Shown: in pieces, positions 8,431 to 15,590 of the stretch | How the letters are laid out: each line of letters begins with the position of its first letter | Numbering within the stretch: position 1 is the first letter of the stretch | From: JBEIUO01 sp964549785 | GTDB taxonomy: Bacteria; Planctomycetota; Phycisphaerae; Phycisphaerales; UBA1924 | Direction: 5' to 3' | Length of the DNA: 19,541 nt | Assembly: GCA_964549785.1 (NCBI GenBank) | Contig: CAZJXA010000040.1 | Coordinates: 1-19,541, forward strand | Position numbers and translations under genes: made by a program | The notes under the pieces: generated by a model | The model's input: the letters and a program-made list of their open reading frames with translations, nothing else | Told to the model about the DNA's origin: nothing | Databases searched by the model: none

Positions 8431-9671
8431 CGCGGATCTCCGGGAACGGACGGGGCGGACAAAGCGGGTTCGGGCAAAAGAGTATCGGGCACCTCGACGG
8501 GGACGGCGGCGGCCCCCGCCGGGGCATTTTTCAGCTCGGTCGTGATGGCCCGCAGTTGCGGCCAATCCAGCACCGGATGATCGGGCATTGTTTCCGCGAC
8601 CTCGGTTCGCAGAAGGATCGCCGAGGTGGTATCGCCCAACCGATGCAGCGCCACCGCCGCTTCGGCGAGCGCCAGCCCGGTGAGATACGGCACATCGGCC
8701 GCGTACGACGCCGGAACGCGGAGCAACTGGGCGACTCCCAGGAGGCGGGTCTCGACGTCCTCTTCCATCACGAGCGACCGGCCCACAGCCGTGTGGCACC
8801 ACGCGTACACCCACCCCGGTTGCACGGTGGAGAGCCGATCTTCCAACGCCGCGCGGGCGGTCGCTCGTTCTTGGAAAGTCCCCAGCCGCGACTTCACAAT
8901 GTCTCGCACCAGCACGGTCCCGTCGTCCGACACCGCCCCGAATGGATGCCCCGAGATCGGCGCGAACTCGTGGATCAGCGCGGCGTCATAGAGCGTGTTG
9001 ATGGCGGGCGACAGCGTGTTTGGCGCGGCCCGGTCGATGCGGTCGCGGGCCGCGGCTATCACCGCCGGAGTCGCCACAAAGATGGGCGGCAGGCCCGGGC
9101 ACAGCATCGCGGCCTCATCGAGAATCGCGGCGTCCGGCAGCGAAGAAGGAGGACGGAACATCGAGGATTCCGGACCGGGGCGGGCCCGGAGACCCCGATA
9201 CCGCGTGAACGGAACAATCGCAGACGGCACCCCACCCCGCAGCATCCGGCAGCGCAGAATGCCGGCCCAAAGAACGGGGCCGGTCTCGCCCCCCGCCTCA
9301 CCAAACGCAGGGATCAGCGTCTCGAGCATGGCTTCCGACGACGCCACGTCACCCCGCTCGATCCGCGTTCGTGCTCGCCACAGCGTGAACGCCGCTTGGC
9401 GCAACTTCCCCCACTCGATTGTCAACGGGTCCGCCGGGTCCGCCGATATCCCGGCGACCCGGTCGAGAGAAACCGTGCGCACGCCGTCGGCCGAAGACAG
9501 CGACACCCCTGCCGCAGAAACCCCTGTCACTATTTCACCGGCGAAGACCGGTTCTCCGAACCTCAGCGTGGCAGTCTGTGCCACGACCACCGGGCCGCAG
9601 CCGCCGATGGCTGTCGCGGCGAGAACTCGCATCAAGGGCGTGAAGAGTTTGCTCATGGTTGCCTGGCTCAT
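8427..9671 (-). CDS. Exported protein of unknown function, 414 aa
   Basis: The ATG at 9671 overlaps the VWA stop as ATGA; an in-frame ATG at 9656 is the alternative. A signal-like hydrophobic stretch covers residues 10-31, with a possible cut after VVVA. A cysteine at 25 follows Ile-Gly-Gly, a weak match to a lipobox, so a lipoprotein cannot be excluded. Residues 35-80 look like short beta strands (LRFGE, GEIVTGVSAAGVSL), resembling a small beta domain. The remaining part is Ala-rich and helical, possibly helical repeats (residues 95-125 and 310-390). I do not recognise the family and see no catalytic motif. Its place between the VWA gene and exbB, with four-base overlaps on both sides, points to a periplasmic part of the same machine. 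Confidence 0.85.
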   Translation of the reverse strand: MSQATMSKLFTPLMRVLAATAIGGCGPVVVAQTATLRFGEPVFAGEIVTGVSAAGVSLSSADGVRTVSLDRVAGISADPADPLTIEWGKLRQAAFTLWRARTRIERGDVASSEAMLETLIPAFGEAGGETGPVLWAGILRCRMLRGGVPSAIVPFTRYRGLRARPGPESSMFRPPSSLPDAAILDEAAMLCPGLPPIFVATPAVIAAARDRIDRAAPNTLSPAINTLYDAALIHEFAPISGHPFGAVSDDGTVLVRDIVKSRLGTFQERATARAALEDRLSTVQPGWVYAWCHTAVGRSLVMEEDVETRLLGVAQLLRVPASYAADVPYLTGLALAEAAVALHRLGDTTSAILLRTEVAETMPDHPVLDWPQLRAITTELKNAPAGAAAVPVEVPDTLLPEPALSAPSVPGDPR

Positions 9672-10657
9672 CGGATCGCGATGAACTTGTATGTGCCGCG
9701 GGACTGGCGCGAAATCTGCTTCATAATGCTCTCCGCCGAGTCGGGACCGCTCTGCCCCACACCCTCCTCACCGAAACGGATGCAGTGGATCGGAACCTTC
9801 ACCTGGCGGTTGAGCAGCGCGATCTCCTCGAGCGTGCGATCCGGGAACGATTCGCCGTCGGTCATGAAGTAAATCGCGTCGGGCTTTGGGCGAACGGCGT
9901 AGGCGATCTGGAAGCCCGGCAGAGGCACGGTCCCCGCCAGCGCGTTCGCCAGTTCCGCCGCGACGGTGTTGCGGGCCCACACCTTGCCTTCCGGGCTGGC
10001 CTTGGTCCACGCGTTGCGGCCTCCCAAGGGGGCCGCGCTCGACGAAAACGGGACCACCAAGAACTCCGAAGATTCGAGCAATTCCGCGACCGACTTCACC
10101 ACTTCTTGCCGAAGGGCTTCCAGCCGGCCGCCGGCCATCGAGCCCGACACGTCCACGATGTACGCGAAACGATTGCCGGAAGCCTCGATCCCGAAGAAAC
10201 TCGCTCCACCGCCCCCGCCCGAGCCGCCGAAGCCAGCCCCGCTCATGTCGGTGATATCGCCCGAGCCGCCCGAGCCATCGATGCCGCCCAAGTCCGCGAT
10301 GATCCCGCCCGCCTCGTCAGAGGGCAACGCTTCCAGAAGGTCTGACGATTCCGTCGTCTCCGACTTGATATCGGGGACCGCCGCCGACGACAGGTCGATG
10401 AATCCGGGGGGGGCTTCGGCCAGCTCCGCTTCCGTCACTATCGCCATCTCGATGGTGTCTTCGATCGGCGTCCCCGCCGCACCTCCGACGGTGCCAACCA
10501 CCACAAACGCCGACGCGGCGAGGCCCAACGCGTGAACCAAGACTGAGATGACAAAGGCCGCGGCCGAGCCGCGCAGCAGCCATCGCAGCACACCATCGTG
10601 CCAGGGGCGGATCAAACGTGTCGCGGTTGAAAAAGATTCAGGATCATCGGCAGTCAT
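9668..10657 (-). CDS. VWA-domain protein with TonB-like N-terminal membrane anchor
   Basis: Head gene of the minus-strand operon, 329 residues. A cytoplasmic N-terminus of about 30 residues is followed by one membrane helix (about 31-55) that contains SVLVH at 38-42. This fits the Ser-x3-His motif that TonB and TolA use to contact ExbB/ExbD or TolQ/TolR. Next come an acidic stretch (65-120) and a Gly/Ser-rich linker (123-152). The VWA domain spans about 160-329 with a complete MIDAS site: DVSGSM at 169-174, a candidate Thr243, and MTDGE at 265-269 (Asp267). VWA domains bind protein partners through a divalent metal. The domain should lie in the periplasm. With exbB and two exbD genes downstream, it may act as the energised partner normally supplied by TonB or TolA; this is inference. 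No clear ribosome binding site precedes the ATG. Confidence 0.92.
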   Translation of the reverse strand: MTADDPESFSTATRLIRPWHDGVLRWLLRGSAAAFVISVLVHALGLAASAFVVVGTVGGAAGTPIEDTIEMAIVTEAELAEAPPGFIDLSSAAVPDIKSETTESSDLLEALPSDEAGGIIADLGGIDGSGGSGDITDMSGAGFGGSGGGGGASFFGIEASGNRFAYIVDVSGSMAGGRLEALRQEVVKSVAELLESSEFLVVPFSSSAAPLGGRNAWTKASPEGKVWARNTVAAELANALAGTVPLPGFQIAYAVRPKPDAIYFMTDGESFPDRTLEEIALLNRQVKVPIHCIRFGEEGVGQSGPDSAESIMKQISRQSRGTYKFIAIR

Positions 10658-10800
10658 AGGTTTGGCAACTCGACACCCTTCCGCTTCCGTATCGACGCTG
10701 GCGGGACAAATACATCGGAATCACTCCAGTCTATGGTTGTTCGGAAATCACCGCCCCTTGGGTTCCGCTTCTGCCCCCGAATTCCGGCTGGACCCAATCC

Positions 10801-10824
10801 GTCCGGGGCGGACCGCGTCGGTCC
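10801..10824 (+). promoter_or_regulatory. Two mutually exclusive hairpins upstream of pyrH
   Basis: GTCCG at 10801-10805 can pair with CGGAC at 10809-10813 (three-base loop). GGACC at 10810-10814 can instead pair with GGTCC at 10820-10824 (five-base loop). The two cannot form together. They lie about 37 bases before the pyrH start and a pyrimidine-rich stretch follows. In GC-rich DNA such short stems arise by chance, so a regulatory role is only a suggestion. Confidence 0.25.
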
Positions 10825-10860
10825 ACTCTTCTCCATCCCTCCCTCATTCTGGACGCCCCG

Positions 10861-11637
10861 ATGCCCGCCGACACCTCGAGCCTGACCCCCGCGATCTCGA
10901 CGCCCCCTTCCCCGGCCCGGCCAACGAGTTTCAAGCGGGTGCTCCTTAAACTTTCCGGGGAGGCCTTCTGTCGTCCCGGCGGCTTCGGGATCGACGTCGA
11001 AGAACTCGAAGTCATCGGCCATGAACTCCAGGCCGCCATCAAGTACGGGGCTCAGATCGCGGTCGTCGTCGGGGGCGGCAACATCATCCGCGGGGCGGAA
11101 CTCGCGAGCGGGGGGCACATTCATCAGGCCACCGCCGACCAGATGGGGATGCTCGGCACGGTCATCAACGCTCTCGCGCTGAAGGAAAAACTGGTGGCTC
11201 TCGGAACCGATTGCCGTGTTATGTCGGCGATCGAGATCAAGGCGGTCGCCGAGCCCTTCATCCGAAATCGGGCCCTCCGCCACATGGAGAAAGGCCGCGT
11301 TGTCATCCTTGCCGCCGGCACCGGCAACCCGTACTTCACCACCGACACGTGTGCCGCCCTCCGCGCCACCGAACTCGAGTGCGAAGTGCTGCTGAAAGCC
11401 ACCAAAGTAGACGGGGTCTATTCGGCCGACCCCAAGAAAGACCCCACCGCCACCCGCTTCGATCACATCACCTTCGCCGAGGCGATGGCCCGCAAGCTCA
11501 AGATCATGGACATGACCGCCTTGGCCATGTGCGGCGAGCGCAAACTTCCGGTTCTGATCTTTGACTTCAAGAAACGCGGGAACATCGCCGCCGTCGTCCG
11601 CGGCGACCGCATCGGGACCTACCTGCACGTCGGCTGA
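10861..11637 (+). CDS. pyrH: UMP kinase (uridylate kinase)
   Basis: Phosphorylates UMP to UDP with ATP in the cytoplasm, the step in pyrimidine nucleotide synthesis that feeds RNA, DNA and cell-wall precursors. The 258-residue product has the bacterial amino-acid-kinase-type motifs in order: LLKLSGE (28-34), GGGNIIRG (71-78), the ATADQMGMLG helix (90-99), GTGNPYFTTDT (153-163) that contacts UMP, and ATKVDGVYSADP (180-191) at the ATP site. An extra N-terminal stretch of about 20 Pro/Ser/Thr-rich residues precedes the usual start of the family; no other good start lies nearby, so the ATG at 10861 is kept although the ribosome binding site is weak. It is followed by frr, as in most bacteria, but rpsB and tsf are not upstream. 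The divergent VWA operon starts 203 bases away. Confidence 0.97.
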   Translation: MPADTSSLTPAISTPPSPARPTSFKRVLLKLSGEAFCRPGGFGIDVEELEVIGHELQAAIKYGAQIAVVVGGGNIIRGAELASGGHIHQATADQMGMLGTVINALALKEKLVALGTDCRVMSAIEIKAVAEPFIRNRALRHMEKGRVVILAAGTGNPYFTTDTCAALRATELECEVLLKATKVDGVYSADPKKDPTATRFDHITFAEAMARKLKIMDMTALAMCGERKLPVLIFDFKKRGNIAAVVRGDRIGTYLHVG

Positions 11638-11745
11638 GTGGCGGTTCGGATGGTGTCGTTGGTGCGCCTTGATGCCCCGATGCCTCCTTTGTCCCAACGC
11701 TTCCTGCCCCCCTGCGTTCTTCGTGATATCACCCGCTCTATACCT

Positions 11746-11790
11746 GAACCGGCGCCGAGCGGTTGCGGAGGTTCTGCCGGCGCCGGGTTC
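11746..11790 (+). other. Long imperfect inverted repeat between pyrH and frr
   Basis: The arm GAACCGGCGCC (11746-11756) pairs with GGCGCCGGGTTC (11779-11790) over 11 base pairs with a single bulged G, leaving a 22-base loop. No T-run follows, so it is not a standard intrinsic terminator. It sits in the 250-base pyrH-frr gap, about 100 bases before the frr start. It could be an RNA processing or stability element between the two genes, or chance in GC-rich DNA. Confidence 0.35.
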
Positions 11791-11887
11791 GCCCGTATCA
11801 TCGCCGGTCAAGGATGCCCGGCCCGTTCCGGTTCCGTCCCGCTCGTTGCGAAAGCGGTCCCGGGCAATCCGATGGAGTTCCTCAGAG

Positions 11888-12457
11888 ATGACCGATCCCG
11901 ACACAATTCTCCTCCAGACCGAAGAGGGAATGACCAAGGCCATAGAGCATCTGAAGCATGAACTCAAGGGCATGCGAACGGGCCGCGCTTCCCCCGCTCT
12001 GGTCGAGTTCCTGAAGGTCGATTGCTACGGCTCGCAGACCGACCTCAAGTCGATCGCGGCCATCAGCGTCCCGGAGCCCACCCAGTTGCTCATCAAGCCC
12101 TTCGACGCTGGCTTGGTCTCGGCGATCAAGACCGCCATCGAGAAATCGGGCCTCGGCATCAATCCGATGGCTGAAGGCAAGCAAATCCGATTGAATCTCC
12201 CGTCGATGTCCAAGGAACGCCGCGAAAAAGACGCCGGTCGCGTCAAAAAGATGGGCGAAGAGAGCAAGGTCGTTATCCGTAACCACCGCCGCGACGGCAA
12301 CAAGCACGCCGACGGTCTCAACAAGCAGCCCGGGGCCCACTTCCCGGAAGACGAGATCGAAACTCTCAAGGAAGAGATTCAGACCCTGCTCAAGAAGTAC
12401 GAGGAAGATGTGGACAAGCGCGTCGCCGAGAAGGAAAAGGAAATCCTGACGGTCTGA
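11888..12457 (+). CDS. frr: Ribosome recycling factor
   Basis: Splits the ribosome after termination together with EF-G. The 189-residue product is close to the usual 185 residues. It shows the family pattern: the N-terminal helix with GMRTGRASPALVE (28-40), the small second domain near 42-105 (including ISVPEPTQLLIKPFD), the LPSMSKERREK motif that leads into the long helices, and a Lys/Glu-rich C-terminal helix ending in EKEKEILTV. The open frame extends upstream to 11561 but that part overlaps pyrH and has no family similarity. The ATG at 11888 with GGAG at 11874-11877 is therefore chosen. It follows pyrH by 250 bases, a long gap for this pair, so it may have its own promoter; I could not point to a convincing one. 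Confidence 0.96.
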   Translation: MTDPDTILLQTEEGMTKAIEHLKHELKGMRTGRASPALVEFLKVDCYGSQTDLKSIAAISVPEPTQLLIKPFDAGLVSAIKTAIEKSGLGINPMAEGKQIRLNLPSMSKERREKDAGRVKKMGEESKVVIRNHRRDGNKHADGLNKQPGAHFPEDEIETLKEEIQTLLKKYEEDVDKRVAEKEKEILTV

Positions 12458-12517
12458 ATGCGGGCCTTCGCGTACGCACGCGGGTAGGAACTTTCGGCCG
12501 CAGGGCCCGTCGCGTCC

Positions 12518-12540
12518 CGGCCGCGTCGTAGGCCGTTTTT
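12518..12540 (+). terminator. Possible intrinsic terminator after frr
   Basis: CGGCC (12518-12522) and GGCCG (12531-12535) form a five-base-pair stem with an eight-base loop, directly followed by TTTTT (12536-12540). It lies about 60 bases past the frr stop and before the convergent DoxX-like gene, the expected position. The stem is short, so strength is uncertain. Confidence 0.45.
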
Positions 12541-12598
12541 GCCTCCGATTTCGATCGCGACTCGGGTGGGGCGCAGCGGCTGGAGGATCGTTCCGGCT

Positions 12599-13072
12599 TT
12601 ACCGGCTAACAGGCGGTGAGTCGGACGGCTTGGCCGTGCCCCCGCCCAGCCCTATCAGTGCCACGACCCAGAGGAGCACAAATTGGAGCGGCAGTCGCAG
12701 CCAGAGGCTCCATTCAGGGAGTCGCGACTGGGGCGGTCGGTCGGGGTTGAGGGCCATGTACAGGTTGGCGGGAAAAACCGCGATGAGGAGCGCGATCAGC
12801 CCCCATGCCGCGAGCCGGCGGAGCCTCGGGACGAGCAGACCGACGCCCCCCGCGATCTCTGCTAATCCGCTGATGATCACGAGCAGTTCGGGCCGCGGAA
12901 ACGTCGGCGGCACGATGCTCTTGTAGATCGCCGGCACCACAAAGTGATTCACCCCCGCCGCGATGAACAGCACCGCGATGAAAATGCGGCACGCGGCCAT
13001 CAGCGGCCGCGAACGCGGGGTGTGGGCCGGTGGCTTGGTCGCGGCGGGGTCGAATCGGTCGGCGGGTTTCAT
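12599..13072 (-). CDS. DoxX-like small membrane protein
   Basis: A 157-residue protein with four predicted membrane helices at about 26-46, 62-82, 87-107 and 124-144, the size and layout of the DoxX family. Family-like features include AGVNHFVVPAIY (39-50) in the first helix and loop, SGLAEIAGGVGLLVPRLRR (68-86), and FPANLYMAL (100-108) after the third helix. Members sit in the cytoplasmic membrane; their roles vary (redox or detoxification partners in some species) and none can be assigned here. The start at 13072 gives a Pro/Arg-rich leader; Met25 is an alternative and would begin just before the first helix. It is transcribed away from top6B with a 136-base gap between the two starts and converges on frr. 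Confidence 0.88.
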   Translation of the reverse strand: MKPADRFDPAATKPPAHTPRSRPLMAACRIFIAVLFIAAGVNHFVVPAIYKSIVPPTFPRPELLVIISGLAEIAGGVGLLVPRLRRLAAWGLIALLIAVFPANLYMALNPDRPPQSRLPEWSLWLRLPLQFVLLWVVALIGLGGGTAKPSDSPPVSR

Positions 13073-13108
13073 CCGTTGTCCGTATCGTACGGAAGCGGTG
13101 GAGCGCGC

Positions 13109-13139
13109 TCGGCAACTGGCCGCAAAAACCGCCTATATT
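13109..13139 (+). promoter_or_regulatory. Candidate promoter for top6B
   Basis: TATATT at 13134-13139 matches the -10 consensus in five of six positions and stands out in the GC-rich gap. The best -35 match is TCGGCA at 13109-13114 (four of six), with a rather long 19-base spacer. Transcription would start near 13146, leaving a leader of about 60 bases before the TTG start. Sigma factor usage in this organism is unknown. Confidence 0.4.
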
Positions 13140-13198
13140 CCCGTCCGAATCGACCACGGATGCGTCGATCGTCCGCCCGCAACGGTCCACCCACGCAC

Positions 13199-13203
13199 GG
13201 AGG
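13199..13203 (+). promoter_or_regulatory. Ribosome binding site that fixes the top6B start
   Basis: A perfect GGAGG five bases before TTG at 13209. No equally good site precedes the other in-frame starts (GTG 13098, GTG 13275, ATG 13287 and ATG 13290), so this site decides the start. Confidence 0.6.
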
Positions 13204-13208
13204 CTCTT

Positions 13209-15518
13209 TTGCCCCCTTCCGCCACAATCTCTCAGCCCTCCGTGAAGAAGCCCGCTTCCACCGCCGCACCCAAAGTGACGGCCGAGATGATGGCCGCCAA
13301 GCAGCGGGATATCTCCGTTTCGGAGTTTTTCGCGAAGAACCGTCACCTGTTGGGGTTCGACAATCCCCGGAAGGCCCTCCTGACGACCGTCAAGGAAGCC
13401 GTCGACAACTCGCTGGACGCGTGCGAAGAAGGCGGCATCCTGCCGGATATCACGATCGTCATCGAAGACCTGGACACGGGGACGAAAGAGGGCAAAGACG
13501 TTCCGGATGCCGGCGCCAAGAAGGGCAAGGCGGCCCAAGCCAGCCGCTACCGGGTGACGGTTATCGATAACGGGCCGGGGATCGTCCGCAAGCAGGTCGA
13601 GAACATCTTCGGACGCCTCCTCTATGGATCGAAGTTCCACCGCCTCAAGATGTCGCGCGGTCAGCAGGGGATCGGCATTTCCGCGGCGGGCATGTACGGC
13701 TTGATCACCACCGGCAAGCCGATGGTGATCCACACGAAGCCGAAGTCGACCCAGCCCGCCCACCACATCGAACTCGCGATGAACACCAAGACCAACCGGG
13801 CCGAGGTGACGGTTGATACGGAAACGGACGACTTCCCGCCGGCACGTTTCGGCGCTCTGACCTCGGGAACCCGGGAGCTGGCCCGCGAAGGCGTCTTCCT
13901 CGGATCACGCGAGTATCCGACGGGCACCTCGGTTTCGATCGACCTGGAAGGCCGGTATCAGAAGGGACGGGGAAGCGTTGATGAGTTCCTGGAGCTGACC
14001 GCGATCGCGAACCCGCACGCCCGCATCACGTTTGTTCCGCCCGGCAAGGTGAGCGCTGAGGATGAGCCGGAGATCGAGTTTGTGAAGGGCAAGCCCCGGG
14101 CGGCGGTCGAAGCCGACGAACCGCCGCCGTCTATCCAGCAGCCGGTCGAAACCACCGAAACCGGCGGTGTCATCCTCTTCCCGCGGGCGGTCAACGAACT
14201 GCCCCCCGAAACCAAGGAGATCCAGCCCCATCCCAAGGGCATCGAGCTGGGGATTCTCTTGCAGATGCTGAAGGAAGCCGAGATCGAGCGCCCGGGCTAC
14301 ACGATCTATCAGTTTTTGCAGGACAAGTTCTGCCGCGTCAGCGCTTCGAGCGCTGCGGACCTGTGCGCGGCGATCAAGGTTACCAGCCGGACGAAGGTCG
14401 GCGACATCGAATCGGACAAGGCCGAGCAGCTCTTCAAGGCGATTCAGGAAGCAAAGTTGCCCCCGCCGCCCACGGACTGCTTGGCCCCCATCGGCGTCCG
14501 TCAGCTGCTGGCGGGGATGCTGAAGGGAGTCAAGGCCGAGTTCTACGCGGCGAGTTCGCGCGAGGCGGCGATCTATCGGGGCCGCCCGTTCCAGATCGAG
14601 GCGGGTATCGCCTTCGGAGGAGACCTCCCGAGCGAGGACGCGGCCCGGGTGATCCGGTTTGCGAACCGGGTTCCGCTGCTCTTCCAGCAGTCGGCGTGCA
14701 GCAGCTTCAAGGCGGTGACGGAAACCGCCTGGCGGAACTACACGCTCGGCCAACCCAAGGGCAGCCTCCCGACCGGCCCGCTGGTCATCATGCTGCACAT
14801 GGCGAGCGTGTGGGTGCCCTTCACCAGCGAGAGCAAGGAGGCGATCGCGGATTATGACGAGATTCGGAAGGAGATGAAACTCGCGCTGATGGAGTGCGGG
14901 CGGAAACTCGGGACGTACTTGCGAAAGCGGGCCAAGATGCGCCGCGAGAGCGAACGCCGCGACGTCTTCGAGCGCTACATCGGCGAGATCTCGAAAGCGG
15001 TCCACGCGATCAACGGCACGGACATGAAGAAGTTGTACGACGCCCTTCTTGAACAGGCCCGCAAACGAACCGCGGTGGCGGACTTGCAGCTGGATGAAGA
15101 TGGGCGGGCGCTGAAGGATGAAGACCCCGCGGACCAGGAGGGTGTGGTGATTGTGGAGGCGGCCGCCGCGCCCGTCGTTGCGTCCGAAGGATTGCCCCTG
15201 ACCCAGAGCAAAGCCGAAGCGGCAGCGCTCCAGGTCGCCGCGATGCAGGCGATGGACGAGGATGAGCCGCGTTTGATGGACGTCAAGCCCGTGAAGCGAT
15301 CGGAGGCGGGCAGGAAGTCGCCCGCATCCACGGGGAAGGTACCGCCGTCCAAACCGATCGTGACGACCGACAAGAACGGCGGGCCCGTGCCGAAGGGGAT
15401 GGCTCCCGCTTCCAAGCCCGCGATTCAGCAAACTCCGCCATCAAAGACGGCCAAGCCTCGGATGCGTCTGATCAACGGCAAATGGATACCGGTAGACGCC
15501 GAGCCCGGACTGTTCTGA
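13209..15518 (+). CDS. top6B: DNA topoisomerase VI subunit B (ATPase subunit, TTG start)
   Basis: ATPase subunit of type IIB topoisomerase, which passes one DNA duplex through a double-strand break to relax and untangle DNA. The start is TTG 13209, giving 769 residues, longer than typical archaeal subunits (about 500-600). The GHKL domain shows EAVDNSLDA (63-71), IDNGPGI (119-125) and the ATP-lid glycines in RGQQGIG (150-156). A helical H2TH-type region follows PHPKGIELG (340-348). The transducer domain ends with the conserved VWVPFTSESKEAIA (534-547), whose Lys543 should contact ATP. Extra pieces are a Lys-rich insert (about 90-112), a Pro/acidic insert (about 281-330) and a disordered C-terminal tail (about 623-769). 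The partner subunit lies about 960 bases downstream on the same strand. Family assignment is firm. Confidence 0.97.
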   Translation: MPPSATISQPSVKKPASTAAPKVTAEMMAAKQRDISVSEFFAKNRHLLGFDNPRKALLTTVKEAVDNSLDACEEGGILPDITIVIEDLDTGTKEGKDVPDAGAKKGKAAQASRYRVTVIDNGPGIVRKQVENIFGRLLYGSKFHRLKMSRGQQGIGISAAGMYGLITTGKPMVIHTKPKSTQPAHHIELAMNTKTNRAEVTVDTETDDFPPARFGALTSGTRELAREGVFLGSREYPTGTSVSIDLEGRYQKGRGSVDEFLELTAIANPHARITFVPPGKVSAEDEPEIEFVKGKPRAAVEADEPPPSIQQPVETTETGGVILFPRAVNELPPETKEIQPHPKGIELGILLQMLKEAEIERPGYTIYQFLQDKFCRVSASSAADLCAAIKVTSRTKVGDIESDKAEQLFKAIQEAKLPPPPTDCLAPIGVRQLLAGMLKGVKAEFYAASSREAAIYRGRPFQIEAGIAFGGDLPSEDAARVIRFANRVPLLFQQSACSSFKAVTETAWRNYTLGQPKGSLPTGPLVIMLHMASVWVPFTSESKEAIADYDEIRKEMKLALMECGRKLGTYLRKRAKMRRESERRDVFERYIGEISKAVHAINGTDMKKLYDALLEQARKRTAVADLQLDEDGRALKDEDPADQEGVVIVEAAAAPVVASEGLPLTQSKAEAAALQVAAMQAMDEDEPRLMDVKPVKRSEAGRKSPASTGKVPPSKPIVTTDKNGGPVPKGMAPASKPAIQQTPPSKTAKPRMRLINGKWIPVDAEPGLF

Positions 15519-15590
15519 CGACACGCCAACGGGACCTGCGGGCGCAGGCATCAAACGACCCGCGCTCCCGATCTCTCCCTCGGGGCTCGC

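Noticed and set aside
8409..9872. Plus-strand open frame of 487 codons
   Set aside because: Opposite the 414-residue operon gene and the end of the VWA gene; Arg/His/Pro-rich and without any domain.
11561..11887. Upstream in-frame extension of frr
   Set aside because: It overlaps pyrH, lacks family similarity and is Cys/Pro/Ser-rich; the ATG at 11888 has a ribosome binding site.
10654..11973. Open frame of 439 codons on the minus strand across pyrH
   Set aside because: It lies opposite pyrH, whose motifs are certain, and has the Gly/Asp/Arg-rich make-up of an antisense shadow in GC-rich DNA.
13905..15431. Minus-strand open frame of 508 codons
   Set aside because: Antisense to the conserved transducer and tail of topoisomerase VI subunit B; composition of a shadow frame.
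15533..15552. Small palindrome (CCTGC/GCAGG) after top6B
   Set aside because: Five-base-pair stem with no T-run; not convincing as a terminator.
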